Of a DNA stretch of 64,000 nt, positions 53,785 through 63,005 are shown in pieces. Source of the DNA: Terriglobia bacterium (GTDB lineage Bacteria; Acidobacteriota; Terriglobia; JAJPHL01); the NCBI GenBank assembly GCA_021325275.1, contig JAJPHL010000039.1, positions 45,337 through 109,336 of the forward strand. The letters are read 5' to 3'. The number at the start of each line of letters is the position of its first letter. Position 1 is the first letter of the stretch. The position numbers and the translations under genes are program-made. The notes under the pieces are model-generated. The model was not told the origin of the DNA and made no database searches. It worked only from the letters and a program-made list of their open reading frames with translations.

Positions 53785-54432
53785 TCACTGTTTGCCGCGC
53801 AGTTCGCGCTGCAACCACGCTTCGGCGAAACGCAAGTCGCGCGTCACCGAGGCCGGCGAGATTTCCATTACGCCAGAGATTTCCTCGGCGGTGAGTCCCG
53901 CGAAGAAGCGCAGTTCCACAACGCGCGCCTTGCGCGGATCGAAAACCGAGAGCGCTTCCATGGCGTCGTCGAGCTTGATGAATTCGGCCGCGCGATCGCG
54001 CGAGTAGAGCACCGCTTCGTCGATCGGCAGATTCTCGCGGCCCGACCCGCGCTTTTCGGCGCGATGACGGCGCGCGTGGTCCACCAGCACCTGGCGCATT
54101 TGGCGCGCGGCGAGCGCGTAAAAATGCTTGCGATTCTCGATCTCCGGCAACTCCGAGCCGATCAGGCGCAAGTACGTCTCGTGGATCAACTCGGTGGGAT
54201 GCAGCGTGTGCCCGGGACGCTCGCGGCGCATGTACGCGGCGGCCACCGAGTGCAATTCCTGATAGACCAGCGGCAACAGCGCTTCGCCGGCCTTGGGATC
54301 GCCACCACGCCAATCGCGCAACAGCGCGGTTACCGGCGCGGTGGTCTTGTCGGTGTTGGTCACAGCGGGCCTTTCTGGAATCGCGCCCATTGTGCCATAG
54401 AACGTTGGAGTGTCCAGAGTACTTCCGTTCAT
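53785..54432 (-). CDS. ECF sigma factor of the kinase-associated acidobacterial type
   Basis: This 215-residue sigma factor has region 2 with LHPTELIHETYLRLIG and region 4 with LRFFAGLTAEEISGVMEISPASVTRDLRFAEAWL. It resembles the TIGR02999-type sigma factors that accompany Ser/Thr kinases in Acidobacteria and Planctomycetes. Start choice is uncertain: ATGs at 54432 and 54390 and a GTG at 54363 (after AGAAAGG) are all in frame. The kinase could control it, but that is inference. Confidence 0.85.
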   Translation of the reverse strand: MNGSTLDTPTFYGTMGAIPERPAVTNTDKTTAPVTALLRDWRGGDPKAGEALLPLVYQELHSVAAAYMRRERPGHTLHPTELIHETYLRLIGSELPEIENRKHFYALAARQMRQVLVDHARRHRAEKRGSGRENLPIDEAVLYSRDRAAEFIKLDDAMEALSVFDPRKARVVELRFFAGLTAEEISGVMEISPASVTRDLRFAEAWLQRELRGKQ

Positions 54433-54534
54433 TTGTTACCGTACCTTTGAGGGATCTCGCTAATGGTCACACCCTTCTTTAAGACTTGCGCATTTGCGCT
54501 GGCGAATCGATCACAGATCGGAGAAAACTTAGCT

Positions 54535-54626
54535 GCAAGGCAAAAGGCAAAAGGCAAAAGTTTCCGGAATGCGCGGCTTGGACACTTTTGCCTTTTGCCT
54601 CTTGCCTTTTGCCTTTTGTCCCTTGC
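54535..54626. repeat. Inverted repeat of the GGCAAAA family (copy e)
   Basis: The left arm 54535-54560 contains three GGCAAAA units in tandem, and the right arm 54585-54626 the complementary units TTTTGCC. Slippage allows several pairings over about 24 bp. It lies in the divergent gap between the sigma factor and the acyltransferase gene, upstream of both. Confidence 0.72.
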
Positions 54627-54695
54627 CGCCCTGATTAACTTCCATTTCACCCCGCGTTGATCCTGCCTTAAGAGCACTTTGTTAGTCTGACCACG

Positions 54696-56495
54696 ATGCC
54701 GGGCTCTCCCCTGCTTCAATCGTTCTCTGAACTGCTGCCGCCGGGTTTGCCCCGGCCCGCCGTTGCCGGCGCACAACGACTACTGGGACTCAACCGGCTG
54801 GCGGCAGTTTATGCGACGCTTCAGCAACAATCGGGAACGCTGCCCGGACGCCTGCTGCGTTACCTCTCGGTGAATTGCCCCATCCCTTCCGAAGACTTGC
54901 AGCAGATTCCACGGCGCGGCCCGGTGATCTTCGTTGCCAATCATCCTTTCGGGATTCTCGAAGGCGCGGTACTGGCCGAGGTTCTTCCCGCGGCGCGGCC
55001 CGACACAAAGTTTCTCGCCAACTCACAACTCAACGTCTTCGAGGAAATTCGCGATCTCCTGTTGCCGGTGGATCCATTCGACGGACGCACGGCGCTGCGC
55101 GCGAATCTGCTGGGCGTCAAGCGGTCTATAGAGCATTTGCGCGCGGGCGGCGCGCTGGTGATCTTTCCCGCCGGCGAAGTTTCCCATTTCCAGTGGACCT
55201 CGGGGGTCGCCGACCCGGTGTGGCGAGTTTCTGTCGCGCGCATAGCGCGCTTGAGTGGTGCGACGGTCGTGCCGGTGTATGTCGCCGGTAAGAACAGCGC
55301 GCTCTTTCAAGCCGCCGGCATCGTGCATCCACGATTGCGCACCGTCTTGCTGGTCCGCGAGTTGCTGAACAAACGCGGCGCCACGGTTTTGGTGCGCATC
55401 GGTTCGCCGATTCCCGCGGCGCGTCTCGACGAAATGTCTTCGGACGAAGAACGCACGCGGTATTTGCGCTGGCGGACATATTTGCTGGGATGCCGCACGA
55501 AACCTGCACCAGCGCGCGCGCAGAAGAAGCATCCACCGTCGCTGGCGCAACAACTCATAAAGCAAATCGATGCGCTGGCGCCCGAGCGAATCCTCAACGA
55601 CACGCCGGAGTTTTCGGTGTGTCTCGCTCCCGCGTCGGAGATCCCCGGCGCGCTCAGCGAAATCGGCCGCCTCCGCGAGTTGACCTTTCGCGCGGTCGGC
55701 GAAGGCACGGGAAAATCGAGCGACATCGACGAATTCGACGCGCACTACTGGCACCTTTTCCTGTGGGACAAGCAAGCGCACGCCGTGGCCGGCGCCTATC
55801 GCCTGGCGCCGTGCGATCGCGTGCTCGCGCGCCGCGGGGCCGCAGGACTCTACACGGCCACGCTGTTCCACTTCGATCCCGCGTTCCTGCGACGCCTCGA
55901 ATCGAACGCGGTGGAACTGGGCCGCAGCTTCATCCGGGCCGAGTATCAGAAGAGTTTTGCGCCGCTGCTGATGTTATGGAAGGGGATCGGACGTTTTGTG
56001 GCGTGCAACCCGCGCTATACCACGCTTTTCGGACCCGTGAGTATCAGCAATCGCTACCGCGAAATCTCGCGGCAGATGATGGTGAGCTTCCTCGAGCGCC
56101 GCGCGATGAATCACGATCTCGCCCGCTCGATTTCCGCGCGTCACGGCTATCGCCCGCGCTTGTCGTGGCGCGATCGCTTCTCGCACGCGTCTCCCAACGG
56201 CGGCGCCTCGCTCGTTTCGAGCGTGGAAGACCTTTGCGACGTGATTGTGGACCTGGAGTCCTCGAGCGCCGCGTCAGGTTCCAACCAGGACTCGGCGGAA
56301 TCGCGAGGCGTTCCAGTGCTCTTGCGGCAATACTTGTCGCTTGGTGGGAGACTCTTGGGGTTCAACGTCGATCCCCGTTTTTCGAACGCCCTCGATGGCT
56401 TAATCCTAGTGGATCTTATGGAAACCCGACCGCGCCTTTTGGAGCGATTCCTGGGAAAGGAAGAAACCCGTAAGTTCTTGGGATTGAACAAGTAG
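54696..56495 (+). CDS. Fused acyltransferase, OlsF-like (PlsC-type plus GNAT-type)
   Basis: This 599-residue protein joins a lysophospholipid acyltransferase-like N-terminal half (FVANHPFGILEG with His83, and later FPAGEVS) to a C-terminal half with features of the OlsB/GNAT N-acyltransferase family (about residues 290-480, including the FDAHYWHLFLWDKQAHAVAG stretch). In OlsF of Serratia such a fusion makes both acyl transfers of ornithine lipid. The acidic residue after His83 is Glu, where the PlsC motif has Asp. Ornithine-lipid synthesis is therefore plausible, not proven. The gene stands alone. Confidence 0.72.
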   Translation: MPGSPLLQSFSELLPPGLPRPAVAGAQRLLGLNRLAAVYATLQQQSGTLPGRLLRYLSVNCPIPSEDLQQIPRRGPVIFVANHPFGILEGAVLAEVLPAARPDTKFLANSQLNVFEEIRDLLLPVDPFDGRTALRANLLGVKRSIEHLRAGGALVIFPAGEVSHFQWTSGVADPVWRVSVARIARLSGATVVPVYVAGKNSALFQAAGIVHPRLRTVLLVRELLNKRGATVLVRIGSPIPAARLDEMSSDEERTRYLRWRTYLLGCRTKPAPARAQKKHPPSLAQQLIKQIDALAPERILNDTPEFSVCLAPASEIPGALSEIGRLRELTFRAVGEGTGKSSDIDEFDAHYWHLFLWDKQAHAVAGAYRLAPCDRVLARRGAAGLYTATLFHFDPAFLRRLESNAVELGRSFIRAEYQKSFAPLLMLWKGIGRFVACNPRYTTLFGPVSISNRYREISRQMMVSFLERRAMNHDLARSISARHGYRPRLSWRDRFSHASPNGGASLVSSVEDLCDVIVDLESSSAASGSNQDSAESRGVPVLLRQYLSLGGRLLGFNVDPRFSNALDGLILVDLMETRPRLLERFLGKEETRKFLGLNK

Positions 56496-56630
56496 TAACC
56501 GCTGCTGAGTGTTGGTGCAGCGTCGTTCCCGACACTTTCAAATTGACGGTTTGGGCGGTGTGGGATAGGCTGTTTGGCAGGTTGGTGGAGAGTAGAAGGT
56601 CAAGTCTCAATCTACAGAGAGGTGTTCTCA

Positions 56631-59600
56631 ATGCGTAAGGCAATCGCTGTTTTCGCGTTCAGTCTGCTCCTTGCAATCGCACCCATGGCGATAGCTCAGG
56701 TCGCCGGTTCGGGTTCGGTTTCCGGTTTGGTCACAGATTCCTCCGGCGCGGCCGTTCCCGGCGCGCAAGTGGTTGTGGCGAATCCGGAAAAGGGCATCAC
56801 GCGCAACATCATTACCACGAGCGGTGGTTTGTTCGCCGCACCGGCGTTGGTTCCGGCCAGCGGCTACACGGTCACAGTGACCAAGCAGGGATTCGCGCCG
56901 TACACGGCGACGGATATCACCGTTCAGGTCGGCGAGAACCTGGACCTGCATATCGCTCTGAAGGTGGGCGCGGTGGCGGAGAAAGTGAACGTCAGCGCCG
57001 AAGTGGCTTTGCTGGACGACACCAAGACGGAAGAATCTTCCGTCATCAGCAACATGCAAATTCAAGATCTGCCGATCAACGGCCGCCGCGTCGATCAATT
57101 CGTCCAGTTGACGCCTGGCGTAACCAAAGACGCCGATTTCGGATTGGTCACGTTCCGCGGCATGGCCGGCGGCAACAGCTTCCTGATCGACGGCGTCGAT
57201 ACCACGAATCAGTATTACAACGAGAACGCCGGACGCACCCGCTTGGCGGAAAATGTTTCCGCCGACGCCGTGCAAGAGTTCCAAGTGCTGACCTCGGGCT
57301 ACACGGCGGAGTTCGGCCGGGCCTCGGGCGGCACGATCAACACCGTGACCAAGAGCGGAACCAACCAGTACCATGGCACGGCCTTCGAGTTTTTCCGCAA
57401 TCGCACGCTGAACGCCATCGATCGCTACGCCACGATCAACGCCGGCGGCATCATCGAGCCGTTCAATCCTCCCGAAGTCCGCAACCAGTTCGGTGGCACG
57501 ATCGGTGGACCGATCATCAAAGACAAATTGCTCTTCTTCTTCAACGAGGAATCGCAGCGCCGCCGCTTCCCGATGGTCGACAATCTCCAGGGTGAGAGCG
57601 CGGTGAACAACACCACGCAGACGTGGAACACCTGCACGGGCACGGGCTGCTCGGCGATTAACGCGCTGCTGCCGCGCTTCTTCGGCTTGACGCCGCGCCA
57701 AGGCAACCAGGATTTGCTTTTCGCCAAGGTCGACTGGCGCCCAAACGATCGCAACAACTTTAGCGTGAGCTTCAACTACCTGAAGTGGTTCTCGGTGGAC
57801 GGCATTCAGACCGGCTTGGTCTCGACGGTCGGCTCAGCCGTCAGCACCAACGGCGACGATTCGGTGCGTGACCGCATCGGCCGTGCCTCTTGGACTTACG
57901 TTCCCGCCGGCAACATCGTCAACGAGTTCCGTTTCGGTTGGTTCAAGGATCGCCAAGCCGACGACTTCGATCCTGCCTTGCAAAAAGGCTACGCCTTCGG
58001 CACGCTGGAAGTCAGCGTAAGCGGCGGACCGAACCTCGGCGCCTACACGATTCTGCCGCGATTGCTGCCCAGCGAAAATCGCTTCCAGTACGCCGACAAT
58101 CTTTCCTACATCAAAGGGCGCCACACCTTCAAGGTCGGCGCGGATGTTTCGCGAACCGAGGACTTCGACAATTCCTTGAGCAACCGCTTCGGAACGTACA
58201 ACTATCCCAGCGCCACCGCCTTTGCGTTGGATTATGCGGGCGGCGGCAACGGCAAGAACTACTCCACGTTCACGCAGACTTTCGGCACTCCGATCATCGA
58301 TACGAAGATCACCGAGTTCGGCGTCTACGGTCAGGATTCCTGGAAGCCGTGGTCGCGACTGACGGTGAACTACGGCTTGCGCTACGAATACGCGATCCTG
58401 CCGCAGCCACCGGCGTCGGTGACAGCGTATCCGCAGACCGGAAAGATCCCGACGGCTGGAAAGAACTTTGGTCCTCGCGCGGGTTTCGCCTTCTCGATCT
58501 CGCGCAAGACCGTCCTGCGGGCCGGCTTCGGACTCTTCTACGATCGCTATGAAAGCGGCCTGCTCAACACCCTGTTCACGGGCAATGGCACGCTGCAGCC
58601 CAGCGTTTCGGTGACGCCGACTTCGACCGGCGCGCCGTCGTTCCCGAACATTCTGCCCAGCGCGGCGACTGCCGCAGGTTCCTCCATCCTGACTTTCGCG
58701 GCGAAGGACATGCGCAATCCGTACTCCGAAGAAGGCACAGTGACGTTGGAGCATCAGTTCACCAAGAACACCTCCGTCAGCCTCGGCTACATTCGGAATC
58801 GCGGCAAGCGCTTGTACACGGTTCGCGATCTCAACATCGGCAACCTCAGTTCTACGGTTTACAATTTCACGATCCTGAACAGCAACTACCAGTCGAGCGG
58901 CCAGATCTACTCGACGCCGATCTACTTGTTGTCCAACCGCATCGACAAGAACTACACGCACATCAACCAAGTGGAGAACGGCGGGAAGCAGTGGTACGAC
59001 GCGATGGTGATCAATATCAACCATCGTTTCAGCAAGACCTTCAACGCCAACATTGCCTACACCTGGTCGCATGAAATCGACGAGAACCAGGAATCCGGCA
59101 GCAATGCCATCTTCTTCTCGGGTGTGATGGGCTTGTACAACGGCAACTACAGCTACGACAAGGGCAACGGCAACCTCGATCAGCGCCAGCGGTTGGTCAG
59201 CAATTTCTCGTGGGCGCCGGAACTGTGGAAGAGCGACAACATGTTCGCGAAGTACGTGGTCAACCACTGGCAGTTGAACGGCATCGTGACGCTGGCCAGC
59301 GGACGCCCCAGTTTCGAGAGCGTGACGTGGTCCTCCACGGCGAACCTGCCGCAAGCCTTCACCAGCACTTTGGACGGTCTGGGCGGCGACAACCGCGTGC
59401 CCTTCCTGCCGAACAATCCCTTGATGATCGATTCGATCACGCGTTTCGACGCGCGCATCACCAAGATCATCCCGATCCGCGAGCGGATGCAACTGCAACT
59501 GAGCTTCGAAGTGTTCAACGTGACCAACACGATCAGCAACACTTCGGTGCAGAGCGCGGGCTTCACGGCCGCGAACAAGGGCACCACCGCGGCGCCCAAC

Positions 59601-59747
59601 TTCGTGATCGCGCCTTGCACCAACGCGAATCCCGCGGCGGGTACGGCTTGCGTTCCGGAGACTCCGGGCGTCGGCACGGCCAGCGCCGGTTTCCCGGATG
59701 GCACCAACGCCCGCCGGGCGCAGGTGGGAATCCGCTTTATCTTCTAG
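56631..59747 (+). CDS. TonB-dependent receptor, Oar-like, with carboxypeptidase-regulatory domain
   Basis: This 1038-residue outer-membrane protein has a signal peptide (1-23), a CarboxypepD_reg-like domain (about 27-110, with GSVSGLVTDSSGAAVPGA), a plug domain (about 120-240, including NTVTKSGTNQYHG) and a long beta barrel ending in Phe. It lacks an obvious TonB box, as is common in Oar-type receptors. The ATG at 56631 follows AGAGAGG and starts the signal peptide; an in-frame ATG at 56574 is rejected. Oar proteins may import large or unknown substrates. A strong terminator follows. Confidence 0.93.
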   Translation: MRKAIAVFAFSLLLAIAPMAIAQVAGSGSVSGLVTDSSGAAVPGAQVVVANPEKGITRNIITTSGGLFAAPALVPASGYTVTVTKQGFAPYTATDITVQVGENLDLHIALKVGAVAEKVNVSAEVALLDDTKTEESSVISNMQIQDLPINGRRVDQFVQLTPGVTKDADFGLVTFRGMAGGNSFLIDGVDTTNQYYNENAGRTRLAENVSADAVQEFQVLTSGYTAEFGRASGGTINTVTKSGTNQYHGTAFEFFRNRTLNAIDRYATINAGGIIEPFNPPEVRNQFGGTIGGPIIKDKLLFFFNEESQRRRFPMVDNLQGESAVNNTTQTWNTCTGTGCSAINALLPRFFGLTPRQGNQDLLFAKVDWRPNDRNNFSVSFNYLKWFSVDGIQTGLVSTVGSAVSTNGDDSVRDRIGRASWTYVPAGNIVNEFRFGWFKDRQADDFDPALQKGYAFGTLEVSVSGGPNLGAYTILPRLLPSENRFQYADNLSYIKGRHTFKVGADVSRTEDFDNSLSNRFGTYNYPSATAFALDYAGGGNGKNYSTFTQTFGTPIIDTKITEFGVYGQDSWKPWSRLTVNYGLRYEYAILPQPPASVTAYPQTGKIPTAGKNFGPRAGFAFSISRKTVLRAGFGLFYDRYESGLLNTLFTGNGTLQPSVSVTPTSTGAPSFPNILPSAATAAGSSILTFAAKDMRNPYSEEGTVTLEHQFTKNTSVSLGYIRNRGKRLYTVRDLNIGNLSSTVYNFTILNSNYQSSGQIYSTPIYLLSNRIDKNYTHINQVENGGKQWYDAMVININHRFSKTFNANIAYTWSHEIDENQESGSNAIFFSGVMGLYNGNYSYDKGNGNLDQRQRLVSNFSWAPELWKSDNMFAKYVVNHWQLNGIVTLASGRPSFESVTWSSTANLPQAFTSTLDGLGGDNRVPFLPNNPLMIDSITRFDARITKIIPIRERMQLQLSFEVFNVTNTISNTSVQSAGFTAANKGTTAAPNFVIAPCTNANPAAGTACVPETPGVGTASAGFPDGTNARRAQVGIRFIF

Positions 59748-59767
59748 GAGAAGTAGGTTGAAAAAAA

Positions 59768-59800
59768 GGCGCGGGGACCTCGGTCTCCGCGCCTTTCTTG
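59768..59800 (+). terminator. Rho-independent terminator of the Oar-like receptor
   Basis: The stem GGCGCGGGGACC / GGTCTCCGCGCC is 12 bp with one mismatch, has a 2-base TC loop, and is followed by TTTCTTGTTT. It starts 20 bp after the stop codon. It can also act weakly on the minus strand, where an A-rich run precedes the stem. Confidence 0.85.
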
Positions 59801-59932
59801 TTTCGCTCGGTGTCTCGCTGGCTAAGTCTGGCCCCTGGTGCTAGCCCGTTCGCTATATTCGTCCAAAATCAATCTTAGTACTTCATTCACATTGACGTAA
59901 GATATCCTCAAGGCTAACGTATGGAAGGTCAA

Positions 59933-61336
59933 ATGACCAGAACCCCGAGAGCGAAGGTCTTACTGGCGGCTATTCGCCCAGAGGTGGCATCCTTGGGGAA
60001 ATCTCTGTCCGAGGCGGGCTACCATGTGACCTTGCCTCGTACCGTCGCCGAAGGCGTCACGCTGGCCGCGTCGCCACACTTCCAAGCCGTTATTTTCGAT
60101 TTAGAAACCGGTGTTCCCATATCGGAAGCGGGAAGTGTCCCGGTTCTCAGTGCCGCGCTGCAATCGCCGTCCGCTCCCGCGATCTTGGCGTGCGGCCAAG
60201 ACCTTTCCACCGACGTTGCCGTCACGTTGATGCGCGCGGGTGCGTCGGATTGCTTCGTCGGCACGATTCGCGAAGAGCAATTGCTCGAGTCCCTGCGCCG
60301 CGCGCTCGAAAAACGCGCCCACATGCAGGAACTCGTGAGTCTGCGCAAGGTCGTTCAGGTGTTTTCCACGCTGCAAAGCCTGGAGTCCACCTACGAGAAT
60401 CTGCGGACCAGCATTGCCGAGTTGTTTCACGCCAAAGTCTGCTCGGTGTCGCTGCTCGATACCGACCGCGGTGAGATCGTCGCGCAGTCGCCTCACTACG
60501 GATCGCAGGTCGACCCGGTGCCGCGCCATCGCTTCCGCCTATCGGAATCGCGGATCAGCAAATTGATCCTGGAACGCGGCGAGGCGTACCTGGCCAACAA
60601 CGTTCCAGCCGATCCGCTGTTTGAAGCGATCGAAGCGGACGGTCTCGAGTCGCTGTTGGCGGTGGCGATGCGCCGCCCGGCCGGTCCCACAGGATTCATT
60701 TATCTGGCGAATCGTCCCGGCGGATTCAGCCGGCTCGACGCGGAGTTGCTCTCGACGATCGGCGAACAAGTGGCCGTGGCTCTCGACAACGCGCACACCT
60801 TCGACAACGCCTATCGCGCGTCGATCACCGATCCGCTCACGGATTTGTACAATCGCCGTTTCTTCGATGCGCGCCTGCGCCAGGAGTACAATCGCGTGCG
60901 CCGCACCGGAAAGACGCTGGGCCTGATGTTCGTAGATCTCGATCGCTTCAAGCAGATCAACGACACGTTCGGCCACGAAGCGGGGAACCTGGTGCTGACG
61001 CAAGTGGCGCGCATCATCCGCCAGAATTGCCGGTCCGCCGACGTAGCCGCGCGCTGGGGCGGCGACGAGTTCACGGTGCTGTTGACGGAATCGGAACCCG
61101 CGTCGCTCGAGCAAATCGCGCGACGCATCCGCGACGGAATCCAGAAGACGAATTGGGGTCCCGTGGGCGAGATCACCGCGACCATCGGGCTCGCGGTGCT
61201 GCCGCAAGACGCCGTGACGCTCGAAGGGTTACTCCAAGCGGCGGACGATGCGATGTATCTGGCCAAGAAGCGTGGGCGCAACGCCTACGCGCTGGCGGCC
61301 GAGATTCAACAAGCGGCAGCCGCGCCAAAAACTTAA
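59933..61336 (+). CDS. Diguanylate cyclase with receiver-like and GAF domains
   Basis: This 467-residue protein has three parts. The first is a receiver-like fold (about 7-125) whose Asp56 (VIFDLETG) could be the phospho-acceptor, though other receiver acidic residues look degraded. The second is a GAF-type domain (about 150-290). The third is a GGDEF domain with an intact RWGGDEF (Gly376-Phe380) and an I-site RSAD five residues before it, so c-di-GMP synthesis with product inhibition is likely. I chose the ATG at 59933 because GGAAGG lies four bases upstream; an in-frame ATG at 59921 is possible. Confidence 0.85.
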   Translation: MTRTPRAKVLLAAIRPEVASLGKSLSEAGYHVTLPRTVAEGVTLAASPHFQAVIFDLETGVPISEAGSVPVLSAALQSPSAPAILACGQDLSTDVAVTLMRAGASDCFVGTIREEQLLESLRRALEKRAHMQELVSLRKVVQVFSTLQSLESTYENLRTSIAELFHAKVCSVSLLDTDRGEIVAQSPHYGSQVDPVPRHRFRLSESRISKLILERGEAYLANNVPADPLFEAIEADGLESLLAVAMRRPAGPTGFIYLANRPGGFSRLDAELLSTIGEQVAVALDNAHTFDNAYRASITDPLTDLYNRRFFDARLRQEYNRVRRTGKTLGLMFVDLDRFKQINDTFGHEAGNLVLTQVARIIRQNCRSADVAARWGGDEFTVLLTESEPASLEQIARRIRDGIQKTNWGPVGEITATIGLAVLPQDAVTLEGLLQAADDAMYLAKKRGRNAYALAAEIQQAAAAPKT

Positions 61337-61338
61337 AA

Positions 61339-61406
61339 GCAACCGCAGATAAACGCAGATGAACGCAGATGAAAATGTTGCATTATCTGCGTTCATCTGC
61401 GGTTGC
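61339..61406. repeat. Inverted repeat of the CGCAGATGAA family (copy b)
   Basis: The arms GCAACCGCAGATAAACGCAG (61339-61358 plus AT) and its complement at 61385-61406 pair over 22 bp with one mismatch. A third unit of CGCAGATGAA lies in the loop, so the right arm can shift by one unit. It fills the 77-bp gap between the convergent diguanylate cyclase and aldehyde dehydrogenase stops, and resembles copy a at 36.5 kb. Confidence 0.78.
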
Positions 61407-61413
61407 AGTTTTC

Positions 61414-62892
61414 TTACAACTTCACCGTGACCGTCTTGATCTCGGTGTATTGCTGCAAACCGTACTCGCCCATCTCGCGTCCGATTCCCGATTGCTTGAA
61501 TCCGCCGAACGGCGCGCGCGTGTCGATTACGTTGTAGCAATTCACCCACACCGTGCCGGCGCGCACGCTGTTGGAAACGGCCAGCGCCTTCTGAACGTCG
61601 CGCGTCCAAACGGCCGCCGCCAATCCGTAGGTCGTGCGATTGGCGCGGTCGATCACTTCGTCCATCGACTTGAAGGGGATGATGCTCATCACCGGTCCGA
61701 AGATTTCTTCCTTCGCGATCTTCATGTCGTCCTGCACATCGGCGAAGACCGTCGGCTCGATGAAATACCCGCGATCGCCTGCGCGCTTGCCGCCGCAGAC
61801 GAGGTTGGCGCCCTCTTTCTTGCCGGATTCGATGTAGCCCATCACCTTGTCGAACTGCACGTCGTCGACTTGCGGACCTTGTTCGGTGGTGGGATTGAAC
61901 GGATCGCCGACCGTACGCCGCTTGGCGCGCGCCCCGGACTTCTCGACGAACTTGTCGTAGATTTTTTCCTCCACGAACACGCGCGATCCCGCGCAGCAGC
62001 ACTGTCCGTGATTGAAGAACAATCCAAAGTGCGCGCCTTCCACCGCTTCGTCGAGATCGACGTCGGCGAAGATGATGTTGGGACTCTTGCCGCCGAGTTC
62101 GAGCGTCACGCGCTTCAGGTTCGACCGTGCCGCGGCTTCCATCACCAGTTGGCCGACTTCCGTCGATCCGGTGAACGCCACTTTGTCGATGTCCATGTGG
62201 CTGGCGATCGCCGCGCCCGCCGTGGGACCGTAGCCGGGAAGAATGTTTACTACGCCGTCGGGAAATCCCGCTTCCATAATCAATTCACCCACGCGCAGCG
62301 CGCTGAGCGGGGTCTGCTCGGCGGGCTTCATCACCACCGTGTTGCCGGTTGCCAGCGCCGGCGCGAGTTTCCACGATTGCATCAGCAGCGGAAAATTCCA
62401 CGGAATGATTTGCCCCACCACGCCGACCGGCTCCAGGCGTGTGTAGCAGAAAAAATCGCCGTCCACCGGAATCGTGCGGCCCTGCACTTTGTCGGACCAT
62501 CCGGCGAAATAGCGATAGCAGGCCACGGCCATCGGCACGTCCACGGCTTTGGCGATCGTGAAGGGCTTGCCGTTGTCGAGCGCTTCCAGCGCGGCCAGTT
62601 CGTCGGTGTGTTTTTCGATCAGGTCGGCTAGGCGATTCAGCAGGCGTCCCCGTTCCGACGCGTTGATCTTCTTCCAGGGACCGCGCTCGAACGCCGCGCG
62701 CGCCGCCGCCACCGCCTTGTTTACGTCGGCGGCATCGGCTTCGGCGATGCGGCAAATTTCTTCGCCCGTGCTCGGATTCACCGTGGAAAACTCTTTGCCC
62801 GATACGCTCGGGATCCAGCGATTGTTGATCAGCAGCTTGGTGGCGGAAATCGTCACCGGATGTTGAGTGGTTGGCATTGTTGCAGTTGCCAT
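61414..62892 (-). CDS. NAD(P)-dependent aldehyde dehydrogenase
   Basis: This 492-residue class 1/2-type aldehyde dehydrogenase has the catalytic Cys in GQCCCAGSR (about residue 300), the general-base Glu in LELGGKSPN (about 267), and the cofactor motif [13 protein letters not shown]. It oxidises an aldehyde to the acid; retinal-, betaine- or simple aliphatic-aldehyde dehydrogenases are all equally similar. It is a single-gene unit, divergent from the secreted amidohydrolase (113-bp gap). Confidence 0.93.
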   Translation of the reverse strand: MATATMPTTQHPVTISATKLLINNRWIPSVSGKEFSTVNPSTGEEICRIAEADAADVNKAVAAARAAFERGPWKKINASERGRLLNRLADLIEKHTDELAALEALDNGKPFTIAKAVDVPMAVACYRYFAGWSDKVQGRTIPVDGDFFCYTRLEPVGVVGQIIPWNFPLLMQSWKLAPALATGNTVVMKPAEQTPLSALRVGELIMEAGFPDGVVNILPGYGPTAGAAIASHMDIDKVAFTGSTEVGQLVMEAAARSNLKRVTLELGGKSPNIIFADVDLDEAVEGAHFGLFFNHGQCCCAGSRVFVEEKIYDKFVEKSGARAKRRTVGDPFNPTTEQGPQVDDVQFDKVMGYIESGKKEGANLVCGGKRAGDRGYFIEPTVFADVQDDMKIAKEEIFGPVMSIIPFKSMDEVIDRANRTTYGLAAAVWTRDVQKALAVSNSVRAGTVWVNCYNVIDTRAPFGGFKQSGIGREMGEYGLQQYTEIKTVTVKL

Positions 62893-63005
62893 GAGAACTC
62901 CCCTTTCGTTTCGTGTTTGAAATTACGTAACGACGATCTCTCGAGTGGTGCTGCTTCTATGAGAGACCCATTCCCGCGCCAAGTCAACCCTGTTAGAATC
63001 CGGCC

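Noticed and set aside
57834..59498. 554-residue open frame antisense to the TonB-dependent receptor
   Set aside because: Shadow; the sense strand has signal peptide, plug and barrel features.
59892..59920. TTGACG / TAACGT promoter just before the diguanylate cyclase
   Set aside because: The -10 match is poor and the predicted start would leave the GGAAGG ribosome site too close to the RNA 5' end.
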